A stretch of 60,641 nucleotides of DNA from a virus. The first letter of the stretch is position 1; each line of letters opens with the position of its first letter. The notes under the pieces are model-generated. The model was not told the origin of the DNA. It did no database searches and worked only from the letters and a program-made list of their open reading frames with translations. The position numbers were made by a program, and so were the translations under genes. The DNA lies in IMG/VR virus record IMGVR_UViG_3300018080_001657, positions 1 to 60,641 of that record, one strand, 5' to 3'. Of this stretch, positions 16,179 through 23,816 are shown piece after piece.

Positions 16179-17061
16179 ATACGATCACGTTGACAAAGAG
16201 GATCGTCTTGCACAGCTCTCTAGTAGAACAGAAACAATCAGTAAAAGCTTTGTAACAGACCTTTGGATGAAGGTATTGCATAGAGCAATTGATGATATTG
16301 TTTTGTTTACAACAATGAGAGACGGTAACATTCCTTTAAAGGAAGAAGAAATTGAGCTTGAGAAATCTGCCAATGAATTTTTGTTTGATGATAGTCATCG
16401 TATACCAATGGATGACTACATAGTAAACATCAAGTGTAGCTGTTGCGAAGATACAATATATACAGACAACATGAGTGTTTTATCTGCTGGGGACTCCATA
16501 TGCCCTACATGTTCTTTCAAAGCAGATGAAAAATTAACTAAATATGAAATCTCAAGTGAATTTTTAGTTAAAGATGTGTCATTAGCAGAGTTGCTAGCGA
16601 TGTGGAACATCTATGATGTTAGTGGGTTTCGTAAGGGCACAAGAATAAGAATAGAGAAACTAGTTATAAAGAAGAAAAATGCTGCAATTGCAAGAGCAAA
16701 AGCGAAGGAGAATAAGATGAAGAATGGACTTCGTGCCATAAAGAAAGAACCCAAGGAAAGTGAAAATTTTCAACCACCTACTAAGACTGAGCTGTCAGAT
16801 TTTGACAAAGGCATTATCAAAGTTCTTGATGAAACAAAAGAAATGTTGATGGCAAAGAATAGAAAGTATGGAAACTCTGCAACCAAACCGGTTAGAGCAT
16901 TCTCAAAGGCAGATCCACAAGAGCAAATCAAAGTTCGTATTGACGATAAGATTTCTCGTCTAATTAGAAGCAACAGTAAAGAAGAAGACGAAGATGTAGT
17001 GAAAGATCTCATCGGTTACTTGACAATTCTTGCCGCTATTCAACGTGGCTACGTTCAATAA
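16165..17061 (+). CDS. zinc-ribbon protein with DUF1599 (Nmad1-like) domain
   Basis: The start at 16165 overlaps the previous gene by 14 bases. A four-cysteine ribbon, CSCCEDTI...CPTC, lies at about residues 90-122. A basic linker follows. The C-terminal 90 residues (MLMAKNRKYGNSATKPVRAF ... RIDDKISRL ... DLIGYLTILAAI) match DUF1599, a domain linked to modified-nucleotide metabolism in phages and resembling all-alpha MazG-type pyrophosphatases. It lies between the RNR and RecA genes, which fits nucleotide handling. The exact reaction is unknown. Confidence 0.68.
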   Translation: MSRPKYDHVDKEDRLAQLSSRTETISKSFVTDLWMKVLHRAIDDIVLFTTMRDGNIPLKEEEIELEKSANEFLFDDSHRIPMDDYIVNIKCSCCEDTIYTDNMSVLSAGDSICPTCSFKADEKLTKYEISSEFLVKDVSLAELLAMWNIYDVSGFRKGTRIRIEKLVIKKKNAAIARAKAKENKMKNGLRAIKKEPKESENFQPPTKTELSDFDKGIIKVLDETKEMLMAKNRKYGNSATKPVRAFSKADPQEQIKVRIDDKISRLIRSNSKEEDEDVVKDLIGYLTILAAIQRGYVQ

Positions 17062-17074
17062 TTAAGGAGACAAT

Positions 17075-19138
17075 ATGAGTCCAGAGATGAAAGACAACCT
17101 AGCGGTGTTGTGCGCTCAGGTTGACAAGAAATATGGTAAAGGTTCTGTGATGAAACTTACTGACAAGGTCTCGTTTGAGCCTGATCAAGTAATTAGTTCT
17201 GAATCTATTGGTTTAGATATGGCTTTGGGTATTGGAGGATACAAGAAAGGTAGGATCATAGAAATTTATGGCCAGGAATCGAGCGGGAAAACAACTCTTT
17301 GTTTGCATGCCGTTGCAAGTGCACAGAAACAAAACTTAAATTGTCTTTATATTGACGCAGAACACTCTTTAGATCCGTTATATGCAAAAACATTAGGTGT
17401 AAATTTAGACAACTTGTTAATCTCTCAACCAGACTATGGCGAACAAGCTTTAGATTTAGTTGATACCTTTGTTAGATCAGGGGAAGTTGGATTGATTGTT
17501 GTTGATTCGGTAGCAGCTCTTGTCCCTAAGAAAGAACTAGAAGGAGACATTGGCGATTCACATGTTGGCCTACAGGCTAGAATGATGAGCCAAGCCATGA
17601 GAAAGATTGCTGGTCAATGTAGTCATACAAATTGTGTAATTATTTTTATTAATCAGATTCGTATGAAGATTGGAGTTATGTTTGGCTGTTTTCATTATGA
17701 TACATTAGTAAATTTTGCAGATGGTAGAAGTTTGCCAATTGGCAAGGTTGTAGACGAAAAAATTAGTGGCAACGTGTATTGTCTAAACCAAGACACTGAA
17801 GAATTGGAAATTAAACCTATCATTGACTGGCATGACAATGGTAAAGTAGAAACACGTAACGACTTTCTTCATATTCAGACAGAATCAATTGATGGAAGAG
17901 GACGTTTTGGTTTTACATGTACACCAAATCACAAAATACTAACTGAAGAAGGATGGAAAGAAGCTAAAGATTTATCATTCGAAGATAAACTTATATCTAA
18001 ATATACAGAAACAGTTAATTGTTCATATAGAAATTTCTTAAATGGTTGTTTAATAGGAGATAGTCATATTAGCATAAGAGACAAGAACACAGGATCTATA
18101 AGAATTCAAGACAACAAAAATAGAGAATACACCAATTGGAAACTAGACAAGTTATCAAAATTTATTGATTTCTCAGAAAGAGAAGTACAACAAGGATACA
18201 GATATGATTCTGAGTACTCTTATGAATTTGCAAAGATAAAGAAAGAATTGGTCAATAGAGATCCAATGTATATGCTAAGAGATTATTCAGATTTAAGCAT
18301 GGCATTATGGATTATGGACGATGGCCATTTGGATTTAAACGATTCTCATTGTAGATATACAATATCAATGAAAAGGTTTAAAAACAATATAGGGAAACTA
18401 ACACAAGTAGCAAGAAAACTATCAAGTTTAGGATTTGAATGCAGTTATAGGCAAAATGATGGGAGTATTATATTTAATAAAGAAACAACGAAATATATTG
18501 CAAGGAGCATATATAAATACATACCAAAATGCATGCAATATAAGCTTCCAGAAGAATTTAGAGGACAATATGAAGAATTTGAATTGTTTAATGCACCAAA
18601 ACTCGAAGTAACAGAGGCAAGTATAAAAGAAATTAGAGAAGCATCAAATCGTCAGATAAGAAACAAACGTAAGTTTGATATCTCAGTAGAAGGTAACCAT
18701 AATTATATGGTTGGTGGTAAATACAACGGAGTAATTGTACACAATTCCCCAGAAACAACAACTGGCGGGAATGCTCTCAAGTTTTATGCATCTCAAAGGC
18801 TAGACATCAGACGCATTGGAAACCTAAAGCGAGGCGAAGACATAATCGGCAACAAAACTAAAGTAACAGTTGTCAAGAACAAGACTGCACCGCCTAAGAA
18901 AGTTGCAGAGTTCAACATTATGTTTGGCAAAGGAATAGATACCGATAGTGAAATCCTAGACTTAGCAATTATGGACCGTATCATTGAGAAAGCAGGGTCT
19001 TGGTACAAACATGAAGGTGTCAGCATTGCACAAGGCGAAGCGAATGCTATCTTGTGGCTCAATGAAAACCCAGACCAAAAGAAAGAGATTCTAAATCAAA
19101 TCAAAGAGAACAGAGGAATTGCAAATGAAAAAGAATAA
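17075..19138 (+). CDS. recA: RecA recombinase precursor containing an intein
   Basis: RecA exteins are residues 1-204 and 558-687, giving a 334-residue mature protein. Walker A is GQESSGKT at 66-73; [20 protein letters not shown] and [14 protein letters not shown] follow. The reading then enters an intein at C205 and returns at S558 with [15 protein letters not shown]. The residue after the intein is Ser where most RecA have Asn, as splicing requires. RecA forms filaments on ssDNA and exchanges strands; in phages it serves recombination and replication. AAGGAG precedes the ATG. Confidence 0.95.
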   Translation: MSPEMKDNLAVLCAQVDKKYGKGSVMKLTDKVSFEPDQVISSESIGLDMALGIGGYKKGRIIEIYGQESSGKTTLCLHAVASAQKQNLNCLYIDAEHSLDPLYAKTLGVNLDNLLISQPDYGEQALDLVDTFVRSGEVGLIVVDSVAALVPKKELEGDIGDSHVGLQARMMSQAMRKIAGQCSHTNCVIIFINQIRMKIGVMFGCFHYDTLVNFADGRSLPIGKVVDEKISGNVYCLNQDTEELEIKPIIDWHDNGKVETRNDFLHIQTESIDGRGRFGFTCTPNHKILTEEGWKEAKDLSFEDKLISKYTETVNCSYRNFLNGCLIGDSHISIRDKNTGSIRIQDNKNREYTNWKLDKLSKFIDFSEREVQQGYRYDSEYSYEFAKIKKELVNRDPMYMLRDYSDLSMALWIMDDGHLDLNDSHCRYTISMKRFKNNIGKLTQVARKLSSLGFECSYRQNDGSIIFNKETTKYIARSIYKYIPKCMQYKLPEEFRGQYEEFELFNAPKLEVTEASIKEIREASNRQIRNKRKFDISVEGNHNYMVGGKYNGVIVHNSPETTTGGNALKFYASQRLDIRRIGNLKRGEDIIGNKTKVTVVKNKTAPPKKVAEFNIMFGKGIDTDSEILDLAIMDRIIEKAGSWYKHEGVSIAQGEANAILWLNENPDQKKEILNQIKENRGIANEKE
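17687..18745 (+). mobile_element. RecA intein with LAGLIDADG endonuclease domain
   Basis: This is 353 codons, precursor residues 205-557. The N-terminal splice block is CFHYDTLV, with [18 protein letters not shown] as the TxxH block. The endonuclease motifs are [11 protein letters not shown] and [12 protein letters not shown], the two LAGLIDADG-type helices with acidic residues. The C-terminal blocks are [14 protein letters not shown] and GVIVHN, followed by S+1. The last His-Asn is intact, so splicing looks possible. It interrupts RecA in the conserved MKIGVMFG|S(N)PETTTGG loop. Confidence 0.93.
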
Positions 19139-19283
19139 TGATGAAGTGCTGGCGAAGATTAAGGAAATTGAAGAATTGACAATAGAGTGTATGAAATATA
19201 CACATGAAGACTTAGAGTTCGCCATGAAAATAATGAGCAAGAAAGTAAAAGAACTAGAAAAGTTAATGAACAAGGAGAAGTAA
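19125..19283 (+). CDS. small coiled-coil protein
   Basis: A 52-residue reading frame begins at the ATG at 19125 inside the 3' end of recA and ends at 19283, one base before the next ATG. It is strongly charged and helical ([14 protein letters not shown] ... [14 protein letters not shown]), a likely short coiled coil. A gagg-type site lies about ten bases upstream. The function is unknown. Confidence 0.6.
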   Translation: MKKNNDEVLAKIKEIEELTIECMKYTHEDLEFAMKIMSKKVKELEKLMNKEK

Positions 19284-19284
19284 A

Positions 19285-19983
19285 ATGGAAATCGTAAAAG
19301 CAGTAGAAAAGTCAGCGAATAGCAAAACAGGTCCCGTTAGCGTTACATATGCACCAATTCATTCCTGTCCTACATCGTGTCCATTCTTGGACTCAGGCTG
19401 TTATGCACAAACAGGACACTGTGGCATGCACCTAGCCAAGCTAAACAAAACAGCAGAAGCAGAAGGCTTTACACGTCCTCTCGATATTGCCAAGAAAGAA
19501 GCAGAAGCTATCAAGAAGCTTAAGGGAGACAAGCCCTTACGTTTACATATTGTAGGCGATTGTCGTACCTCACAGGCCGCAGAGGTTGTTGCCAAGGCAG
19601 CTGCTGAATACACTGCCAAAGAGGGGCAGCCAGTATGGACATACACGCATGCGTGGAAGCAAGTCCCTCGTAGTAAGTGGGGAAGCATTTCTGTTCTTGC
19701 AAGCTGTGAGACTATTGATGAAGCGAAGGCAGCGATGAAGAGAGGATATGCAGCAAGCATTGTACGCCTTAAAGAATTTAGCAGACCTTTTGCTTGGGAG
19801 AATGTGATCTTAATGCCATGTCTTGAGATGACAAAAGGAACCAAATGCGACAAATGCAAGCTTTGCTTTAACGACCAAGCCCTTCTTCAGAAGAAGAAAG
19901 TTATTTGTTTCTTTCCACATGGTAGCGGAACCAACAAGGCTAAAGACGCTATCCGTGTCAAGGAAGGATTCAAAACATCATGA
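19285..19983 (+). CDS. conserved cysteine-rich phage protein
   Basis: The 232-residue protein opens with a cysteine cluster (HSCPTSCPFLDSGCYAQTGHC at about 27-47) and has a second cluster CDKCKLCF near residue 190. The middle is a beta/alpha pattern (RLHIVGDC, VWTYTHAW, ISVLASCETIDEA). Clustered cysteines with a TIM-barrel-like pattern would suit an iron-sulfur protein; similar proteins occur in many phages without assigned function. I would not call it radical SAM, as no CxxxCxxC is seen at the start. Confidence 0.6.
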   Translation: MEIVKAVEKSANSKTGPVSVTYAPIHSCPTSCPFLDSGCYAQTGHCGMHLAKLNKTAEAEGFTRPLDIAKKEAEAIKKLKGDKPLRLHIVGDCRTSQAAEVVAKAAAEYTAKEGQPVWTYTHAWKQVPRSKWGSISVLASCETIDEAKAAMKRGYAASIVRLKEFSRPFAWENVILMPCLEMTKGTKCDKCKLCFNDQALLQKKKVICFFPHGSGTNKAKDAIRVKEGFKTS

Positions 19984-20001
19984 ACATAAAAGAGGCACTA
20001 G

Positions 20002-20154
20002 ATGAGACAGAAAAGACATGACTTTAAAACTTTGTTTTGGTTGTTTATAATCATTGTTGTATTCTTCTTTTGTATAGGTTGCTTCCTGCCGTTCTTATTA
20101 ATAATGATTTTGCCAATAATTATGTTAGTGTTGGCTCTTAGATGGAGAAAATAA
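20002..20154 (+). CDS. small two-helix membrane protein
   Basis: This is a 50-residue frame with agagg upstream. After a basic start (MRQKRHDFK) come two hydrophobic stretches (about 10-27 and 28-45) split by a CFLP turn, and a basic end RWRK. It is a likely inner-membrane miniprotein. It could be holin-like by topology, but it is far from the lysis genes, so I leave the function open. Confidence 0.55.
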   Translation: MRQKRHDFKTLFWLFIIIVVFFFCIGCFLPFLLIMILPIIMLVLALRWRK

Positions 20155-20155
20155 A

Positions 20156-20698
20156 ATGAAAGTAACAGTTAAAAGATTAGTTGGTCCAGAGTATATGACA
20201 GGGGCTTTGAGAACTACTGCTGGCAAAGACATGTATGTCGTCAAGAAGCCTACACTAGAGACATTTAAGAAAATGGTCGTGTCTGCTGGAGGAGTACCGC
20301 ACTCGCCACTCAGAGCTGTTAACTATAGAATCTATGTTGAAGATGTTAAGTCTTGGGTAACTGTTCATTATGTAAGACATCACATTGGAGTACAGTTTTA
20401 TATTAAAAGTCAAAGAACCGACAGAGATGTTTCTAGTGGTGACAGAAACAAAGACCCACAAGATACTTTAATTAATATGATGTTTGACGTTAATGCGAAT
20501 TCATTATTAATGATGGCACAAGCTAGATTGTGTGTAAAGGCTGCTCCTGATACACAAGCTGTCATGAAAGAAATCAAAAAACAAATACTAGAAGGAGATG
20601 ACTACGACCAAATTATTGGTGGAGCCATGCAGCCTTCATGTGAATGGTACAGCAAATGTTTTGAGCCTAGTCCTTGTGGGAAGTGGAAGTATGTCTAA
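20156..20698 (+). CDS. ThyX-like flavin-dependent thymidylate synthase
   Basis: The segment VRHHIGVQFYIKSQRTDR (residues 73-90) resembles the ThyX signature RHR-x7-S, with RHH and one extra residue. An upstream HSPL (49-52) and a downstream NANSLLMMAQARLC also fit ThyX. ThyX methylates dUMP to dTMP with FAD and folate. At 180 residues it is shorter than usual (about 210-250), and the altered motif leaves room for another pyrimidine modification. It is near RNR, RecA and a Nudix gene. Confidence 0.6.
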   Translation: MKVTVKRLVGPEYMTGALRTTAGKDMYVVKKPTLETFKKMVVSAGGVPHSPLRAVNYRIYVEDVKSWVTVHYVRHHIGVQFYIKSQRTDRDVSSGDRNKDPQDTLINMMFDVNANSLLMMAQARLCVKAAPDTQAVMKEIKKQILEGDDYDQIIGGAMQPSCEWYSKCFEPSPCGKWKYV

Positions 20699-20825
20699 AA
20701 TATTAAGATTGTTTAAAAGATTTAGACATTGCTTTAGACATTCTGATAAAGAAATTAGTAAAGAAGAAATGAAAAAGCTTATGAAGCAATTGAATAAAAG
20801 AATGAAGGAGATGAAAATTGACTAA
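20691..20825 (+). CDS. small basic protein
   Basis: The 44-residue frame begins at 20691 within the end of the ThyX-like gene and overlaps the next TTG start. It is very basic and helical (LRLFKRFRHCFRH, KKLMKQLNKRMKEMK). The function is unknown. A ggaag site precedes the ATG. Confidence 0.5.
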   Translation: MSKILRLFKRFRHCFRHSDKEISKEEMKKLMKQLNKRMKEMKID

Positions 20826-21426
20826 GGAGAAAGTACTTGTTTTTGACGAACAAAGAATGGAAGATTTTAAGGGCCTCCCAGGGGTATCCACCATTAAAGA
20901 AGATCTCAGAAAATTTGGTGGAGAAATCATTCACACAGCAGTATACATTGACAGGGATGAAGCAGAAACCAATCCTAAATACAAACAGATTATTCCATAC
21001 ACCGTACTTATCAAAGACGATAACGTTTTGGTGTACAAGAGAACAAAGAAAGGCGGCGAAGGACGCCTACACGAAAAACTCTCTATTGGAATCGGCGGGC
21101 ACGTTAATCCAATTGACGGCTTAGGTTTAGTCGCACTAGGTGAAGCGATAGGCAGAGAAATAAATGAAGAGACAACACTTCCTGCATACTTTACTGAAGA
21201 GGAATGTAAACTAGATATTATTGGTTTGCTTTATGATCCGTCTAACGATGTAGGAAAGGTCCATGTTGGTCTTGTGTCAACAGTTGTTCTTGGCAAAGAT
21301 ATACCACAGCCAGAGCCAAAAGATCCTGCTTGTGCAGAATTCAACTGGGTACCAATTAACGAGCTGAAAGAAAACCCACCAGAAAACTTAGAGAATTGGT
21401 CTAAGATGGTGTTAAAAGTACTGTAG
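20818..21426 (+). CDS. Nudix hydrolase
   Basis: The Nudix box is visible: GHVNPIDGLGLVALGEA then IGREINEETTL (the REUxEE core) at about residues 95-125. The 202-residue protein starts at a TTG (20818) preceded by aaggag. Nudix enzymes cleave nucleoside diphosphates linked to another group; this one could clean nucleotides, NAD or ADP-ribose products, which is interesting given the PARP gene. The substrate cannot be told from the sequence. Confidence 0.85.
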   Translation: MTKEKVLVFDEQRMEDFKGLPGVSTIKEDLRKFGGEIIHTAVYIDRDEAETNPKYKQIIPYTVLIKDDNVLVYKRTKKGGEGRLHEKLSIGIGGHVNPIDGLGLVALGEAIGREINEETTLPAYFTEEECKLDIIGLLYDPSNDVGKVHVGLVSTVVLGKDIPQPEPKDPACAEFNWVPINELKENPPENLENWSKMVLKVL

Positions 21427-21442
21427 CGAAAGATTTAAAATT

Positions 21443-22810
21443 ATGTCATTTGTACATCACAACTCAAAGACACAATTCCAAACTGGGAGTACGACAAAAA
21501 TCATGGAAGATAAAGACAAAAGGAACAATACGGGTGTGGAGTGTGGTTTTATTCACCTCCACACTCATTAGGTTTGCTCAGACTTCAGTCCTCAAGATGG
21601 TGCTCAAAGCTGTACTCAGATTGCTACAAGGGCTGCTGAACTAGGCATGTCGGCTGTTGCTCTTACCGACCATGGCAGAGCTGGCGGCTTGCTTCAGCTA
21701 AAGACAGCATGTCATAAAGCTGGGGTAAAGCCAATCTATGGTGTAGAGTTGTACGTGGCACCCGAAAGCCGATTCACTAAAGAAAAGTTGGATGGACACA
21801 CAAAGACATCCTACCATCTTACAGTGTTAGCCAAGAACGAGGAAGGTCTGAAGAATATCTTTAGGCTAACCTCTCTTGGCTGGCTTGAAGGCTATTACTA
21901 TAAGCCTAGAGTAGACATAGAACTTCTTAAAAAATATTCAGAAGGACTTGTTGTTCTGTCTGGTTGTGGCTCAGGTCGTGCTTCTGTCAAAATTATAGAG
22001 GGCGATTTTAAAGATGCTGTTAAAAATATAAAAACATTAAGGGACATATTCAAAGATGATTTTTATATTGAAGTACAGAATCATAATCTTTCATGGCAAA
22101 AACCACTCAAGCAAGCATTGTTTACATTGTCAGATACACTAACTATTCCTATTGTTGCCACACAAGATTCTCACTATCCTAAGAGAGAAGATGCAGTGTT
22201 GCATAATAATATATGTAAATTAGCAGCAGGCGATCTCTCTTTTGATTCTGACCACTCGTGGTTTAAGAGCAAAGATGAAATGAGAGAAATGTTTGATGCT
22301 GAGAATGGAGAATGGGAAGCTATAGATAATACTTCTATTGTTGCCGACAAATGTCAGTGCGATTGGAAACATGATCAAACTATCTGGCCAGTATATGACT
22401 TGCCAGATGGCACTACGCCTAAACAAAAACTAAGAGAGCTTTCTGAAGAAGGGTTTAAGAAGTACTTTGGAGAAGGCACACAGGAGTATCGTGACCGTTT
22501 AGAATATGAATTAAGAATTATTAACGAGATGGGATTCCCTACTTACTTTCTAGTAGTACAAGACTTTATTAACTGGGCAAAGAACAATGGCATTCCTGTT
22601 GGTCCAGGTCGAGGTAGTGGTGCTGGAAGTTTGGTTTGTTATTGTACTGGCATTACAGGTGTAGACCCAATAAAATATGGATTGTATTTTGAAAGGTTTC
22701 TTAATCCGGCTCGTATGGGAAGTCCGAATTTAGAAACTAAAGAAATTAGTATTGAAGAATTTAAAAATAAAATATTCCCCACATTTGACAAAGATTTATT
22801 GCTAGAATAA
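21443..22810 (+). CDS. dnaE: DNA polymerase III alpha, N-terminal part (amber-interrupted)
   Basis: From 21443 the frame reads MSFVHHNSK..., then GFIHLHTH (PHP domain), a TAG at 21569-21571, and VCSDFSPQDGAQS before continuing without stops. Downstream are ALTDHGRAGG, YGVELYV, GLVVLSGC, ATQDSHYP and the polymerase motif GPGRGSGAGSL, ending FERFLNPARMGS. After about 22723 the reading leaves DnaE homology and stops at 22810. If the TAG is not read through, translation may begin at 21647 with the PHP domain cut. TAG is an ordinary stop elsewhere here, so reassignment is unlikely. Confidence 0.85.
21569..21571 (+). other. in-frame amber codon within DnaE PHP domain
   Basis: HLHTH and SDFSPQDGA are in the same frame, separated by TAG GTT TGC. 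Typical DnaE runs H-x-H directly into S-E-F-S-x-L-D-G, so the nine bases look like an in-frame insertion carrying a stop. It could be a mutation, an assembly error, or a readthrough or bypass site. Confidence 0.85.
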
Positions 22811-23816
22811 GATAGCAGCATGAAACAAATAAACAATAGAATAATAGAGTTATACAAACAGGGAATAGCTGGATTTAAAATTGCAAAAGAATTAAGTCTT
22901 ACCAATCATAAAGTCTATAGTCTTCTTAGAAGCAAAGGAATTACTAGAACAAACAAAGAGAATTATGCTTTAGATTTTATTGATGATTATTTTGAAAAAA
23001 TAGACACAGAAGAAAAAGCTTATTTCTTAGGTCTTATGGCGTCTGATGGTTGTGTGCTAAAACCTAAACAAAGTTCTAGTGTTGTAAAACTAGAACTAAA
23101 ATCATTAGACTCAGAATTGGTTCTTAAATTCTCTAAAGCACTTGGTCTTCCAGAAGAAAGGATAAAAAATTATTCTTATGGACCAAATAAAGGAGAAGAA
23201 TCAACACGCTTGTTAGTTCCATCTGACAAGCTTGCATTCGATTTAAACAAGTTTGGAATTAAACCAAAAAAAACTTTTGACATTACATATCCTAATATAT
23301 CAGAAGATCTAGATAATCATTTTATTAGAGGTTATTTTGATGGAGATGGTTGTATCACAACTGGGCCAACTATAAAAATTGTTGGAACTATTGATTTTTT
23401 AATTATGGTACAGAACAAGCTAATACAAAATTGCTCAGTAGGGAAAACAAAACTACAACAAAGACACCTAAGCAGAGAAAATAATATTAGATCGCTGGAA
23501 ATTGGTGGGCGCTTACAGGTTAGTCGTGTGTATCATTTCTTGTATACTAATTCTACTATATGTCTAGAACGGAAAAAGAATAGATTTATGGAGTTATTAA
23601 ATGAGAATAGAAAATAAAATTATAAAAAAAGAATACCAGACTAATGTTATTTCAGAATGGTTAGAATTAACAAACGAACAGAAAGCATATGTATCTTATT
23701 TATTAAGCACAAATAAAAAATACACAAATACTAATAATTCATGGGTGCTCTATGGGCTCGGAATTTCAGACGAGAAGCCAAATTCAGCTGTGTCAAGGAA
23801 TAATGATGGTGGTGGA
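22724..23816 (+). other. intervening sequence in dnaE (probable self-splicing intron)
   Basis: DnaE homology stops at ARMGS (22723) and resumes at LCDIDVDFCRDRR (about 23817). The roughly 1.1 kb between has stop codons and a complete LAGLIDADG endonuclease gene. The flanks lack intein splice blocks (no Cys/Ser block A, no terminal His-Asn), so RNA splicing fits best. A short hairpin ggctcg/cgagaagcc lies at 23754-23779 near the 3' end. I could not confirm a group I core or exact splice sites. Confidence 0.6.
22820..23617 (+). CDS. LAGLIDADG homing endonuclease
   Basis: The 265-residue protein has two dodecapeptide motifs, AYFLGLMASDGCV (about 68-80) and HFIRGYFDGDGCI (about 172-184), each with the acidic metal-binding residue. 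The N-terminus (IIELYKQGIAGFKIAKELSL) looks like a helix-turn-helix found in such enzymes. It lies wholly inside the dnaE intervening sequence. Homing endonucleases cut intron-less alleles and spread the element by repair. Confidence 0.9.
   Translation: MKQINNRIIELYKQGIAGFKIAKELSLTNHKVYSLLRSKGITRTNKENYALDFIDDYFEKIDTEEKAYFLGLMASDGCVLKPKQSSSVVKLELKSLDSELVLKFSKALGLPEERIKNYSYGPNKGEESTRLLVPSDKLAFDLNKFGIKPKKTFDITYPNISEDLDNHFIRGYFDGDGCITTGPTIKIVGTIDFLIMVQNKLIQNCSVGKTKLQQRHLSRENNIRSLEIGGRLQVSRVYHFLYTNSTICLERKKNRFMELLNENRK

Noticed and set aside
21443-21571. Genome-wide amber reassignment
   Set aside because: Many intact genes in this window end at TAG, and no suppressor tRNA with anticodon CTA is visible.
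22724-23816. Intein (fused or split) in DnaE
   Set aside because: No N-terminal Cys/Ser block and no terminal His-Asn followed by Cys, Ser or Thr could be found at the borders.
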